16,966 bases of DNA from Coriobacteriaceae bacterium (GTDB lineage Bacteria; Actinomycetota; Coriobacteriia; Coriobacteriales; UMGS124), in NCBI GenBank assembly GCA_019420325.1, contig JAHZHK010000032.1, positions 1-16,966 of the forward strand. Reading direction: 5' to 3'. Position 1 is the stretch's first letter; the number at the start of each line of letters is the position of its first letter. The position numbers and the translations under genes are program-made. Below, one piece after another: positions 1-7,224 of the stretch. The notes under the pieces are model-generated. The model worked only from the letters and a program-made list of their open reading frames with translations. It made no database searches and was not told the DNA's origin.

Positions 1-24
1 CACTGGGGTGCGGCGCGAGGGAGA

Positions 25-54
25 ACTATACACGCAGGCGCAGGGCGGGGGCAA
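25..54 (-). promoter_or_regulatory. Possible leftward sigma70-type promoter
   Basis: On the minus strand TTGCCC (49-54) is followed after 18 bases by TATAGT (25-30). This matches the TTGACA and TATAAT hexamers at 4 and 5 of 6 positions. It would drive transcription off the left edge of the window, so its target is not visible. A match of this quality can arise by chance. Confidence 0.3.
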
Positions 55-109
55 GCGTGGAAGGGAGGATGCACAGGATGGACACAAATCGGGGGATAAT
101 AATTATTTA

Positions 110-242
110 GGCAGTTTTCCAAGGACGCCTGCGCCGCTTCCACAGCGACAGGCGGCGGTGCAGAGAAAACTGCCCTCTCCGGCCTTGCGACGACTCGCAT
201 AATGCAAGGAGCCCGCATCCACCTGGGAAACGGGCTTCTTTT
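110..242 (+). ncRNA. Candidate structured intergenic RNA (unrecognised)
   Basis: Three nested helices can be drawn. The outer one is a perfect 10-bp pairing of GGCAGTTTTC (110-119) with GAAAACTGCC (165-174). Inside it CGCCTG (126-131) pairs with CAGGCG (149-154), and CGCT (135-138) pairs with AGCG (144-147) around the loop TCCAC. About 30 bases later a terminator-like hairpin with a T-rich tail ends at 242 on the plus strand, which is why I prefer that strand. An AT-rich run at 96-108 precedes the element, but no good promoter is evident. I looked for RNase P, SRP RNA and tRNA hallmarks and found none. It could instead be a leader or terminator structure read on the minus strand. The only plus-strand reading frames here are short and unconvincing. 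Confidence 0.35.
206..242 (+). terminator. Intrinsic terminator-like hairpin, best read on the plus strand
   Basis: AAGGAGCCCG (206-215) pairs with CGGGCTTCTT (231-240) over 10 bp with one G-U pair and a 15-base loop. The plus strand then continues into a T-rich tail (TTCTTTT, 236-242). Read on the minus strand it lies about 40 bases beyond the end of tsaC but has no U-run, so it would serve tsaC only weakly. It may act on both strands. Confidence 0.5.
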
Positions 243-282
243 GGGCACTACTGCTCCTTTTCTGTCGCTATATATAGGGATG

Positions 283-924
283 CTAGGCGCTCTTCCAAAC
301 GGAAAGTATTTCTTCCGGTGGCACGGCACCAGCCCTCACTATGTAAGGCGTTTCCTGCGTGCAATCTACGATGGTAGATGCCTCGCCGCAACGCGTTGCA
401 CCAGCGCAAATAACAGCGTCCACTTGCCGGGCGATTTCCTCTTCTATCTGCATGCCATCCGCAGGCGCAGGCAGCCCACTCGTGTTGGCGCTCGTGACTG
501 CCATGGCCTCGCCGAGACGAGAAAGGATATCGAGGGCGATGCTTGATCCGGGAACACGCAGTGCCACGGTGCCGTTATCCCCCTGGTACGCGGCGGGGAC
601 TTTGTCAGATGCCTTTACAATGAGCGTCATTCCGCCTGGCCAAAATGCTCGGGCAAGAGCATAGGCCTGTGCACTTACATCGCGACCGTATTCCCCCAGG
701 GCATCGACTGAAGGTACCAGCAAGGGAATTTTCTTCGCATGGTCGCGTTTTTTGATTTCAAAGAGGCGCTCCGGGCCATCAGGGTAGGCCGACATGCGCA
801 ACCCGATGCCATACACCGTGTCGGTAGGAAAGACGGCCACGCCTCCCTTGCGCAGCGCATCGCACGTCGCATCGAGCGCCTCATCGACGGTGCATGACTG
901 CCCGGGAACATACATGTGACCCAT
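283..924 (-). CDS. tsaC: L-threonylcarbamoyladenylate synthase (Sua5/YrdC/YwlC family)
   Basis: A 213-residue protein with a single YrdC domain and no C-terminal Sua5 extension, so it is of TsaC size. The family makes threonylcarbamoyl-AMP from threonine, bicarbonate and ATP, the first step of the t6A modification at position 37 of tRNAs that read ANN codons. Visible family signatures are FPTDTVYGIG (about 32-41), the KKRDHAKKIPLL segment (58-69), FWPGGMTLIV (94-103), ALRVPGS (121-127) and VTSANTSG (143-150). It is the third gene after prfA and prmC, five bases beyond the prmC stop, so co-transcription is likely. The ATG at 924 has only a weak GGGA behind it. A second ATG three codons in (915) is an equally reasonable start. 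The grouping with prfA and prmC is a translation-fidelity cluster. Confidence 0.9.
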   Translation of the reverse strand: MGHMYVPGQSCTVDEALDATCDALRKGGVAVFPTDTVYGIGLRMSAYPDGPERLFEIKKRDHAKKIPLLVPSVDALGEYGRDVSAQAYALARAFWPGGMTLIVKASDKVPAAYQGDNGTVALRVPGSSIALDILSRLGEAMAVTSANTSGLPAPADGMQIEEEIARQVDAVICAGATRCGEASTIVDCTQETPYIVRAGAVPPEEILSVWKSA

Positions 925-929
925 ATTCC

Positions 930-1799
930 CTACTTTCTTATCGCAAGCAGAATCCTGTCGCGACCCGTAAGGTCCTTGACGATGCGAATGTCTTGGAAAT
1001 GCTCGTTTACCTGCTGGTCTTGCGCTGCAAGCTGCAAGCAGTCCTCATGCAGCTCGAACGCCATGAGGCCGCCCTCGCGAAGCGCGACCTCTGCCGTCTG
1101 CACAATGCGATGGAACACGTCGAGTCCATCCCGCCCGCCATCCAGGGCAAGGCGAGGTTCGAAACCGCCGACCTCACGAGGAAGCGTGTCGACAATCGCC
1201 GATGGGATATAGGGAGGATTGGAAACAAGCACGTCAAATGCCGCCTTGTCGGCCCCTTCGACACCCTCGGCAATATCAGTATGAACAATCTCGACGACAT
1301 CCTCGCAGCCCAAGGCCTCGCGATTGCGCGTAGCGAGCGCAATGGCATCAGGCGAAATATCGGTCGCCACAACGGTTGTGCCGGGACGCTCGCCGGCAAT
1401 AGACAGCGAGATGCAGCCAGTGCCCGTGCCGATCTCAAGCACATGCTGGGGTCTATCCTGCTTGTCGATGTACTCAAGCACGCAATCGACCAGAATCTCA
1501 GTCTCCGGGCGCGGGATGAGCACGCCGGGACCGCACTTAAGCACAATGTGGCGAAACGGCATCTCGCCAGTCACGTATTGCAGGGGCTCGCCGGCACCAC
1601 GACGCTTGACACCCTCGCGCAGGATCGAAAGCTCACCTGCGTCGAGGGGTCGGTCGTAATTCATGTAAACCTCGATGCGCGAAAAACCGGTGGCAGCGCA
1701 CATGAGCCACTCAGCAGACAGGCGGGGATGCTCGTCACCATGACGCTCGAGATACCCGCGCATCCATTCAAGCGTCGAGCGCACCGTCCACATATCCAT
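930..1799 (-). CDS. prmC: Peptide chain release factor N5-glutamine methyltransferase
   Basis: A 289-residue SAM-dependent methyltransferase of the PrmC/HemK family. It methylates the glutamine of the GGQ motif of RF1 and RF2 to raise the rate of peptide release. It has the usual two parts: a helical substrate-binding N-terminus, and a Rossmann methyltransferase domain with the SAM-binding LEIGTGTG (121-128) and the catalytic NPPY (194-197) in VSNPPYIPS. The PRPETE segment (97-102) before the SAM motif is also typical. It starts 23 bases after the stop of prfA, whose product is its substrate, a widespread gene pairing. The ATG at 1799 is preceded by a GGCAGGGCGG purine stretch. Another ATG two codons in is possible. 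Nothing looks broken. Confidence 0.95.
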   Translation of the reverse strand: MDMWTVRSTLEWMRGYLERHGDEHPRLSAEWLMCAATGFSRIEVYMNYDRPLDAGELSILREGVKRRGAGEPLQYVTGEMPFRHIVLKCGPGVLIPRPETEILVDCVLEYIDKQDRPQHVLEIGTGTGCISLSIAGERPGTTVVATDISPDAIALATRNREALGCEDVVEIVHTDIAEGVEGADKAAFDVLVSNPPYIPSAIVDTLPREVGGFEPRLALDGGRDGLDVFHRIVQTAEVALREGGLMAFELHEDCLQLAAQDQQVNEHFQDIRIVKDLTGRDRILLAIRK

Positions 1800-1822
1800 G
1801 CCTGGCGTACCGCCCTGCCTGC

Positions 1823-2890
1823 TTAAACAGCCTGAGCGAGACGCTCGGCGCGGTCGGCGGCCACAAGGGCCTCCGTCACGCTGTCGAGGGCGTCGCCATT
1901 GAGCACGCCGTTGTAGGTGGAGTTGAAACCGATGCGGTGATCGGTCACGCGGTCCTGCGGCTGGTTGTAGGTGCGGATCTTCTCGGCACGGTCGCCGTGG
2001 CCAATCTGGCCCTGACGCTGTGCGCCGAGCTCAGCCTGCTGCCTCTGAAGCTCCATCTCATACAGACGGGCGCGAAGGACCTGCATGCAGACCTCACGGT
2101 TCTGAATCTGGGAGCGCTGGTCCTGCGACTGCACCACCGTGTTGGTAGGCAGGTGTGTGATACGGACGGCCGAATAGGTCGTGTTGACGCACTGGCCACC
2201 AGGACCCGATGCGCAGAAGGTATCAATGCGCAGGTCACTCGGGTCAATCTGGACATCAATCTCGTCAGCCTCAGGCATGACGGCGACCGTTGCAGTAGAA
2301 GTCTGAATGCGACCCTGGCTCTCGGTCTTGGGAACGCGCTGAACGCGGTGGACACCAGCCTCGTACTTCATGACCGAATACACCTTGTCGCCCGTAAGCT
2401 TGAACTCGACGGTCTTGAATCCGCCGGCGTCGGAGGGGCTGGCGTCAATAGGCTCGAACTTCCAGCCACGACGGTCGGCAAGACGACGGTACATAGCGTA
2501 GAGGTCGCCCGCGAAGATGTTAGCCTCATCACCGCCGGCAGCACCGCGAATCTCGATGATGGTGTTCTTCTCGTCGTTGGGGTCGCCGGGGATGAGGAGG
2601 ATCTTAATCTCTTCCTCAAGACCGGGAAGCTTCGCCTGGTTCTCCTCGACTTCCTCCTGAAGCATGGCACGCGCCTCAGAGTCGGACTCCTCGCGCATCA
2701 GCTCGCGGGCAGTGTCGATGTCATCGAGAGCGCCCACGTATTCGCGTGCCTTCTCCACGAGTGGCATCTGGTTAGAGCGCTCCTTGGCCAGGCGCGCATA
2801 CTCTTTGGGGTCGCTGACCACAGCGGGGTCGTAGAGCTTCTGCTCCAATGCCTCGTAGTTGCGGATAAGCTGTTCGAGTTTGTCGCGCAT
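1823..2890 (-). CDS. prfA: Peptide chain release factor 1
   Basis: A 355-residue class I release factor, normal length for RF1, which reads UAA and UAG in the ribosomal A site and triggers hydrolysis of peptidyl-tRNA. The catalytic GGQ is at 231-233 and the PxT codon-recognition motif reads PKT at 187-189, in VPKTESQGRIQTS. This identifies RF1 rather than RF2, which carries SPF at that place. The coiled N-terminal domain covers about residues 1-100. Three positions differ from the commonest sequences: Gln196 where a His is usual (GRIHTS), Cys234 directly after GGQ, and Tyr239 where Asp is common. The ATG at 2890 has AGGAG eight bases upstream. It is the first gene of a probable prfA-prmC-tsaC operon, with a likely promoter about 45 bases upstream. 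Confidence 0.97.
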   Translation of the reverse strand: MRDKLEQLIRNYEALEQKLYDPAVVSDPKEYARLAKERSNQMPLVEKAREYVGALDDIDTARELMREESDSEARAMLQEEVEENQAKLPGLEEEIKILLIPGDPNDEKNTIIEIRGAAGGDEANIFAGDLYAMYRRLADRRGWKFEPIDASPSDAGGFKTVEFKLTGDKVYSVMKYEAGVHRVQRVPKTESQGRIQTSTATVAVMPEADEIDVQIDPSDLRIDTFCASGPGGQCVNTTYSAVRITHLPTNTVVQSQDQRSQIQNREVCMQVLRARLYEMELQRQQAELGAQRQGQIGHGDRAEKIRTYNQPQDRVTDHRIGFNSTYNGVLNGDALDSVTEALVAADRAERLAQAV

Positions 2891-2934
2891 GGCGCGCTCC
2901 TGTCATAGTCTAGGTGCGGGTATTGCAGCCATTA

Positions 2935-2943
2935 ATTGTAGCA
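2935..2943 (-). promoter_or_regulatory. Probable extended -10 promoter of prfA-prmC-tsaC
   Basis: The minus strand reads TGCTACAAT. This is an extended -10 element (TG, one base, then TACAAT, a 5 of 6 match to TATAAT). No good -35 hexamer lies 16-18 bases upstream, as is common for extended -10 promoters. Transcription would start near 2928 and leave a leader of roughly 38 bases before the prfA ATG. Confidence 0.5.
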
Positions 2944-2957
2944 TGACAGATATGGAG

Positions 2958-2974
2958 GTCCCCTGAAGGGGAAC
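2958..2974 (-). other. Small hairpin between the PHP gene and prfA
   Basis: TCCCC (2959-2963 on the plus strand) pairs with GGGGA (2968-2972) around TGAA, a tight 5-bp hairpin. It sits downstream of the PHP phosphatase and just upstream of the prfA -10 region. There is no U-run after it on either strand, so I do not call it a terminator. It may be a weak transcription end or chance. Confidence 0.25.
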
Positions 2975-3008
2975 ATTCTCGAAAAACAAGCAGCAAGTGC
3001 CGACTGAT

Positions 3009-3848
3009 TTAGAGGATAAGCGGGTTACGCCGCGCGGGCTCGATACGAGCAGCGCGCATGGTGTCCAAGAACGCCTCGCGGCTACGCGTTGCAATGAGTT
3101 CCTGGGGGAAATCGATTTCCTCGAGCATTTCGAGTGCCTGGTCGAAGCGGCCAACCGTGTACGAGATGTGCGCGTCGGTGCCCAAGGAAATCGAGCAGCC
3201 CAACTCGGCGCAGCGCTGCGCGATGCGGCGGCAGCGCTCTTGTGCAGCCGGGTAGGCAATGACGGTCGAGTTGTTGATCTCAATCAGTTTGCCCAGGTCG
3301 CGAGCGGCCTCGATGACGGGGTCAAGCTCAAAGTCAATGCCCAGCCGACCAATGTGTCCCAGGATGAGAACCTTGGGGTGCTCAAGCGCATGGACGTACA
3401 TGGCCGCGTTTTGGGCGGGCGTCGCAAGGCCGCAAAACGTCTTGATATGCACGCTTGCAATGGCGTAATCCGTATCCGACAGTATGCGCGTCTCAAGGTC
3501 GAGCGGCTCGGGGTAAGGGTCGCCGGGAATTTTGTTGGGCATGGGGATGCCGTGACCGAAAAGCGTTCCCCGCACGTCGACGATGTCAGCCTCCGCGCCG
3601 CGCAACAAAGTCACCCCGTGCCATTCGCGCGGCCAAACCACGGTGTCAAGGAACGACTGGTAGTCGCGGATGTCGGCGCCCGTACCGTCGGTCTGCACAC
3701 CAACGCTTGTCATGCAACTGAAATGGTCGGTCACGCCCAGCAGGTCAACACCGCGTTCCGAGGCAGCGCGCACGTTCTCCTCCACCGTCGAATAGGCATG
3801 GCGAGAAGCAACGGTATGGGTATGCACGTCACAGCGGTTCTCTAGCAA
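3009..3848 (-). CDS. PHP-domain metal-dependent phosphatase, YcdX-like
   Basis: A 279-residue PHP-family protein resembling E. coli YcdX, a trinuclear-metal phosphatase. Expected metal ligands are all present: HTH (9-11), His17 in HAYST, His42 in VTDH, Glu86 in GAEAD, His134, His165 in GHIGR, and Asp225 with His227 in TDAH. The true substrate is not known from sequence. I place the start at the TTG at 3848 because GGAGG (3855-3859) stands six bases before it, and because the protein then begins MLENRCDVHTHT, like family members. The in-frame ATG at 3863 has no ribosome binding site, and a longer frame from TTG 3971 runs into the hisI terminator. It is a single gene between the his operon terminator and the prfA promoter. 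It could be the histidinol phosphatase missing from the his operon, but that is speculative, since characterised HisK/HisJ enzymes form a different PHP subgroup. Confidence 0.85.
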   Translation of the reverse strand: MLENRCDVHTHTVASRHAYSTVEENVRAASERGVDLLGVTDHFSCMTSVGVQTDGTGADIRDYQSFLDTVVWPREWHGVTLLRGAEADIVDVRGTLFGHGIPMPNKIPGDPYPEPLDLETRILSDTDYAIASVHIKTFCGLATPAQNAAMYVHALEHPKVLILGHIGRLGIDFELDPVIEAARDLGKLIEINNSTVIAYPAAQERCRRIAQRCAELGCSISLGTDAHISYTVGRFDQALEMLEEIDFPQELIATRSREAFLDTMRAARIEPARRNPLIL

Positions 3849-3854
3849 GGCAAG

Positions 3855-3859
3855 CCTCC
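3855..3859 (-). promoter_or_regulatory. Ribosome binding site that decides the PHP gene start
   Basis: GGAGG on the minus strand lies six bases before the TTG at 3848. It overlaps the codons that would follow an ATG at 3863, so it supports the TTG start. Confidence 0.6.
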
Positions 3860-3963
3860 ACATTGTCCAAGACACGGTCGGAAAAATTGACCCGTAAGGC
3901 AGTGTGGCACGAGAGGACGCATGAATCAACCTCGCACGGGCGAACTGCACCGATGTGACCGGC

Positions 3964-3993
3964 AAAAGCAAGCGGGCGCCCCATAGGACGCCC
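3964..3993 (-). terminator. Intrinsic terminator of the his operon
   Basis: On the minus strand GGGCGTCC pairs with GGGCGCCC (3986-3993 with 3974-3981) over 8 bp with one G-U pair and a 4-base loop. GCTTGCTTTT follows. It begins 18 bases after the hisI stop and separates the his operon from the PHP phosphatase gene. Confidence 0.75.
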
Positions 3994-4010
3994 GTTACTA
4001 AAAGAATCGG

Positions 4011-4403
4011 CTAATCTCCGGCCGGCAGCTGGACCTCACGATAGAAGCAGCTACGGTGCCCCGTGTGGCAGGCAGGCCCCACCGAGTCAACAATGACCAG
4101 CAGCGTGTCGGCATCGCAGTCGAAAAGCAGGCGCTTCACATGCTGGACGTTCCCGCTTGTCGCGCCCTTGTTCCAAAGCTCCTGCCGAGAGCGCGACCAG
4201 AACCACGTCGTGCCCGTTGAGACGGTGAGAGCAAGCGACTCGGCATTCATCCAGGCCATCATCAAAACCTCGCCCGTGCCTTGCTGCTGCACGACACACG
4301 GGACCAAACCACGCTCGTCGAAACGAACGCCCAGCTGATCGGCGACATTGGCAGTGCCTTCGAGTACAACCGGCTCAACGGGCTCTTGCGCATAGCTTCC
4401 CAC
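4011..4403 (-). CDS. hisI: Phosphoribosyl-AMP cyclohydrolase
   Basis: A 130-residue stand-alone PRA-CH enzyme, which opens the adenine ring of phosphoribosyl-AMP in histidine synthesis. The signatures are DCDADT (95-100), which provides Mg ligands, and a Cys/His group that binds Zn (C112, H113, H116, C119 in PACHTGHRSC). There is no HisE (PRA-pyrophosphohydrolase) domain fused at the C-terminus: the protein ends about 18 residues after the CHTGH motif. It is the last gene of the his operon, two bases after the hisF stop, with the intrinsic terminator just downstream. The GTG start at 4403 is supported by a strong AAGGAGGG ending about six bases before it, inside the end of hisF. The absence of HisE here or elsewhere in the operon means that step must be encoded outside this window. 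Confidence 0.95.
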   Translation of the reverse strand: MGSYAQEPVEPVVLEGTANVADQLGVRFDERGLVPCVVQQQGTGEVLMMAWMNAESLALTVSTGTTWFWSRSRQELWNKGATSGNVQHVKRLLFDCDADTLLVIVDSVGPACHTGHRSCFYREVQLPAGD

Positions 4404-4405
4404 GG

Positions 4406-5182
4406 CTAGCCCTCCTTAAAAGCGGGCCGCACTGGAATGCCTTGGCCAGCCAAGTAATCTTTGACCTGCTTGACGGTATAGGTGCCAAAATGGAAAACAC
4501 TCGCGGCGAGCACCGCGTCGGCTTCGCCTTCGACGATACCTTCCGCAAAATGTTCGAGCGTTCCCACGCCACCCGAGGCAATCACGGGGATAGGCACCGC
4601 CCGCGCCACGGCACGCGTGAGCGCGAGGTCGAAACCATCCTGCGTGCCGTCGCGATCCATGCTCGTAAGCAAAATCTCACCGGCTCCGCGGCGCGCCGCC
4701 TCCTCGGCCCACGACACGACGTCGTAGCCGGTGGCCACGCGGCCACCCGACACGTAGACCTCCCATTTGTCGCCAGGCCCGGTGTGCTTGGCGTCGATGG
4801 CTACCACAACCGCCTGGCTGCCGAAAGCACCCGCAGCACGCGTGATAAGCGATGGGTCGTGCACAGCCGCCGAATTAAGAGAGACCTTGTCGGCACCAGC
4901 GGCAATCATACGGCGCATGCCAACGATGTCACGAAAGCCCCCGCCGACGGCAAAGGGGATGGCCACTTGGCGCGCCGCGCGACTTGCGAATTCCTCGGTT
5001 GTTGCACGGTTATCGCTCGTGGCGGTGATATCGAGGAAAACAACCTCGTCGGCACCTTGGGAATCGTAGAACGAGGCCAGCTCGACGGGATCGCCGGCAT
5101 CGCGCAGGTCGACGAAGTTGACGCCCTTCACAACGCGGCCGTCTTTCACATCCATGCAGGGAATGACACGTTTTGCAAGCAT
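4406..5182 (-). CDS. hisF: Imidazole glycerol phosphate synthase, cyclase subunit
   Basis: A 258-residue (beta/alpha)8 barrel that joins ammonia from HisH with PRFAR to give imidazole glycerol phosphate and AICAR. The two catalytic aspartates are visible: Asp11 in PCMDVKDGRVVKG and Asp130 in VVVAIDAKH. Phosphate-binding glycine motifs AVGGGF (78-83) and ASGGVG near the C-terminus are intact. I chose the ATG at 5182 (MLAKRVIPCMDV), which has AAGGGG eight bases upstream and follows the hisA stop by five bases. A start seven codons earlier would overlap hisA and add non-conserved residues. It acts as a heterodimer with HisH, encoded two genes upstream. Nothing unusual. Confidence 0.96.
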   Translation of the reverse strand: MLAKRVIPCMDVKDGRVVKGVNFVDLRDAGDPVELASFYDSQGADEVVFLDITATSDNRATTEEFASRAARQVAIPFAVGGGFRDIVGMRRMIAAGADKVSLNSAAVHDPSLITRAAGAFGSQAVVVAIDAKHTGPGDKWEVYVSGGRVATGYDVVSWAEEAARRGAGEILLTSMDRDGTQDGFDLALTRAVARAVPIPVIASGGVGTLEHFAEGIVEGEADAVLAASVFHFGTYTVKQVKDYLAGQGIPVRPAFKEG

Positions 5183-5187
5183 ATCGG

Positions 5188-5928
5188 CTACCCCTTTGCG
5201 CAAACGGAAAGAGCGTCTTCGAGCGTAAACGCGCCCTCGTAGAGCGCGCGCCCCGTAATGGCCCCTTCGATGACGTCGTCGCCCAAGGCCGCCAAAGCGC
5301 GCAAATCATCGAGAGTGGCGACGCCGCCCGAGGCAACAACGGGGAATCCCGCTACGCGAGCGATGTCGCGATATGCCTGGGCATTCACACCCGTGCGCAT
5401 GCCGTCGCGGGCGATGTCGGTAAAGACGAGGTGGCGAAAGCCCATGCGCGCAAGCTCGCCCACAAGCTCGTCGGCCGCCATGCTCGCCTCCTCACGCCAG
5501 CCGTTAACCGCGACGCGACCATCGTTGGCGGCAACGTCCGCACAGAGCAGATTGCCAAACTCAGCGGCGGCGGCGCGGGCAAAGTCGGGATCGCGCACAA
5601 GGGCTGTGCCAAGCGCAATACGCGAAACGCCCAGCTTGGCAAGCGCATCGATGCGTTCGAGCGAGCGCACGCCGCCGCCTGTGTCCACCTTGATTCCAGG
5701 CAGTGCGGCGATGCCCGCTATGGCACGTGCGTTGGCGGCGAGGGCCTCGTCGTCTTCCTCAAATGCCGCGGACAGGTCGATGACGTGAATCCACGTGGCA
5801 CCACACGCCGCAAAATCACGCGCGACGGCAACGGGGTCGTCGGAATAGATATCGACGTCAGAGCGCTTGCCGCGACGCAGACGCACGACCTTGCCGCCAA
5901 GCAAGTCAATTGCGGGATACAGGATCAT
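5188..5928 (-). CDS. hisA: ProFAR isomerase (phosphoribosylformimino-AICAR-phosphate isomerase)
   Basis: A 246-residue (beta/alpha)8 barrel that performs the Amadori-type rearrangement of ProFAR to PRFAR. Catalytic aspartates are Asp8 in YPAIDLLGGKVVRL and Asp131 in CADVAANDGRVAVNGW. The glycine-rich phosphate sites DTGGGV (82-87) and VASGGVA near the C-terminus are present. The start is the ATG at 5928, which overlaps the hisH stop as ATGA and has GAGGAG seven bases upstream. A longer frame exists but runs through hisH in another frame. In some actinobacteria HisA doubles as the tryptophan enzyme TrpF (PriA). I cannot exclude that from sequence alone, and no trp gene is visible here. Confidence 0.95.
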   Translation of the reverse strand: MILYPAIDLLGGKVVRLRRGKRSDVDIYSDDPVAVARDFAACGATWIHVIDLSAAFEEDDEALAANARAIAGIAALPGIKVDTGGGVRSLERIDALAKLGVSRIALGTALVRDPDFARAAAAEFGNLLCADVAANDGRVAVNGWREEASMAADELVGELARMGFRHLVFTDIARDGMRTGVNAQAYRDIARVAGFPVVASGGVATLDDLRALAALGDDVIEGAITGRALYEGAFTLEDALSVCAKG

Positions 5929-6596
5929 AGGGCGCTCCTCAGGGCAAGCGAGGTGAAGTTCGACATGACACGCTGTCCGGCAGCGGAGGATTTCTCTGGG
6001 TGGAACTGGGTGCCAAACACAAGACGTCCATCCCATACCGCGCTCGCGAAGCGCGTACCGTGCTCGGTGGTCGCAGCGACCTGGGAAGAGTCTTCCGGAT
6101 GACAAACATAGGAATGCGTGTGATAAAAGTACGTGCCGCTCGCCACACCGTCAAACAAAGGACAACGCTCCCCAAATGCCGTGAAGTCGGCAGCGTTCCA
6201 GCCGACATGGGGTACTTTGACGCCCCGGCCCTCCAGACGTCGCACCTCACCGCGCAAGATGCCCAGTCCCGGGACCCATTCGGGGACTTCACCGAAAGCA
6301 GGTGGTTCGGCATGCTCGTTGCCGCGGTCAAACAGGAGCTGCATGCCTAGGCAAATGCCCAAAAGCGCACGGCCTGATGCGACAAGACGCCGGATCGCCT
6401 CATCCTGACCCGATGAGCGCATATACGTCATCGCATCGTCAAAAGCACCGACACCGGGCACCACAGCAGCAGCGGCCTGCTCGATGAGAGCAGGGTCGTC
6501 GGTCACGAGCACCTGAGCGCCGGCAGCCACCAATGCCCGCTCAACAGAAAGAAGGTTTCCCTTGTGGTAATCGACCACGGCGATGTAGGCCGCCAT
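5925..6596 (-). CDS. hisH: Imidazole glycerol phosphate synthase, glutamine amidotransferase subunit
   Basis: A 223-residue class I glutamine amidotransferase, slightly longer than the usual roughly 200 residues. It hydrolyses glutamine and channels ammonia to HisF. The catalytic triad is Cys82 in GICLGMQLLF, with His199 and Glu201 in QFHPEKS. The oxyanion-strand motif PGVGAF (47-52) is intact. The ATG at 6596 lies one base past the hisB stop, and the hisH stop overlaps the hisA start by four bases (ATGA), which suggests translational coupling. Its partner HisF is encoded after hisA. Confidence 0.95.
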   Translation of the reverse strand: MAAYIAVVDYHKGNLLSVERALVAAGAQVLVTDDPALIEQAAAAVVPGVGAFDDAMTYMRSSGQDEAIRRLVASGRALLGICLGMQLLFDRGNEHAEPPAFGEVPEWVPGLGILRGEVRRLEGRGVKVPHVGWNAADFTAFGERCPLFDGVASGTYFYHTHSYVCHPEDSSQVAATTEHGTRFASAVWDGRLVFGTQFHPEKSSAAGQRVMSNFTSLALRSAL

Positions 6597-6597
6597 G

Positions 6598-7212
6598 CTA
6601 GAGGCTCCCCTTCGTGGAGAGGATGCCGCTCACACGCGGGTCAGACTCGACAGCCTGCCTGAGCGCACGGGCAAGCGCCTTGAAAGAAGCCTCGATGATG
6701 TGGTGCGAGTTCTCTCCCGTGACGGTGCGCACATGGAGCGTCACGCCTGCGTTGGCAGCAAAGGCGATGAAGAACTCCTTTGCGAGCTGCGTGTCAAACG
6801 AACCGACCCGTTCGGTGGGAATCTTGAGGTCGCAGAAGGCAGCCCCGCGCCCCGACACGTCGAGGGCGCATGTCACGAGCGCCTCGTCCATGGGGATGGT
6901 GGCGCAACCGTACCGCGTGATGCCGCGGGCGTCACCCAGGGCACGGCGCACGCACGTGCCCAAAACAATGCCAACGTCCTCGACGGTGTGGTGGTCGTCG
7001 ATCTCCACGTCGCCGCTTGCCTCCACCGTAAGGTCGAGGCAGCCATGACGTCCGAGAGCGTCAAGCATATGGTCGAGAAACGGCACACCCGTCGCCACAT
7101 CGGCGCTGCCAGTGCCGTCAAGTGAGAGGTCGATGAGAACGTCGGTCTCCTTGGTGATGCGATGCTCGCGCGCGCGGCGCTCAAACGTGGGGATGGCGCT
7201 TGGTTCGTTCAC
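6598..7212 (-). CDS. hisB: Imidazoleglycerol-phosphate dehydratase
   Basis: A 204-residue monofunctional dehydratase that converts imidazole glycerol phosphate to imidazole acetol phosphate. Metal-binding motifs of the duplicated fold are visible: FLDHMLDALGRHG, DDHHTVEDVGI and, in the second half, NSHHIIEASFKALA. There is no N-terminal HAD-type histidinol phosphatase domain as in the bifunctional enterobacterial HisB. The GTG at 7212 is preceded by AAAGGAG with a 7-base spacer, which makes it a convincing start. The gene begins 12 bases after the hisC stop. Because the enzyme is monofunctional, histidinol-phosphate phosphatase must come from another gene. Confidence 0.96.
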   Translation of the reverse strand: MNEPSAIPTFERRAREHRITKETDVLIDLSLDGTGSADVATGVPFLDHMLDALGRHGCLDLTVEASGDVEIDDHHTVEDVGIVLGTCVRRALGDARGITRYGCATIPMDEALVTCALDVSGRGAAFCDLKIPTERVGSFDTQLAKEFFIAFAANAGVTLHVRTVTGENSHHIIEASFKALARALRQAVESDPRVSGILSTKGSL

Positions 7213-7224
7213 GAAAGGCTCCTT

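Noticed and set aside
1..282. tRNA, RNase P or SRP RNA in the left intergenic region
   Set aside because: No cloverleaf with GTTCRA-type T-loop and no RNase P or SRP core motifs were found. Only the unassigned hairpins remain.
8..546. Short plus-strand reading frames (64 and 114 codons) at the left end
   Set aside because: No ribosome binding site or recognisable protein features. The first overlaps the structured element and the second is antisense to tsaC.
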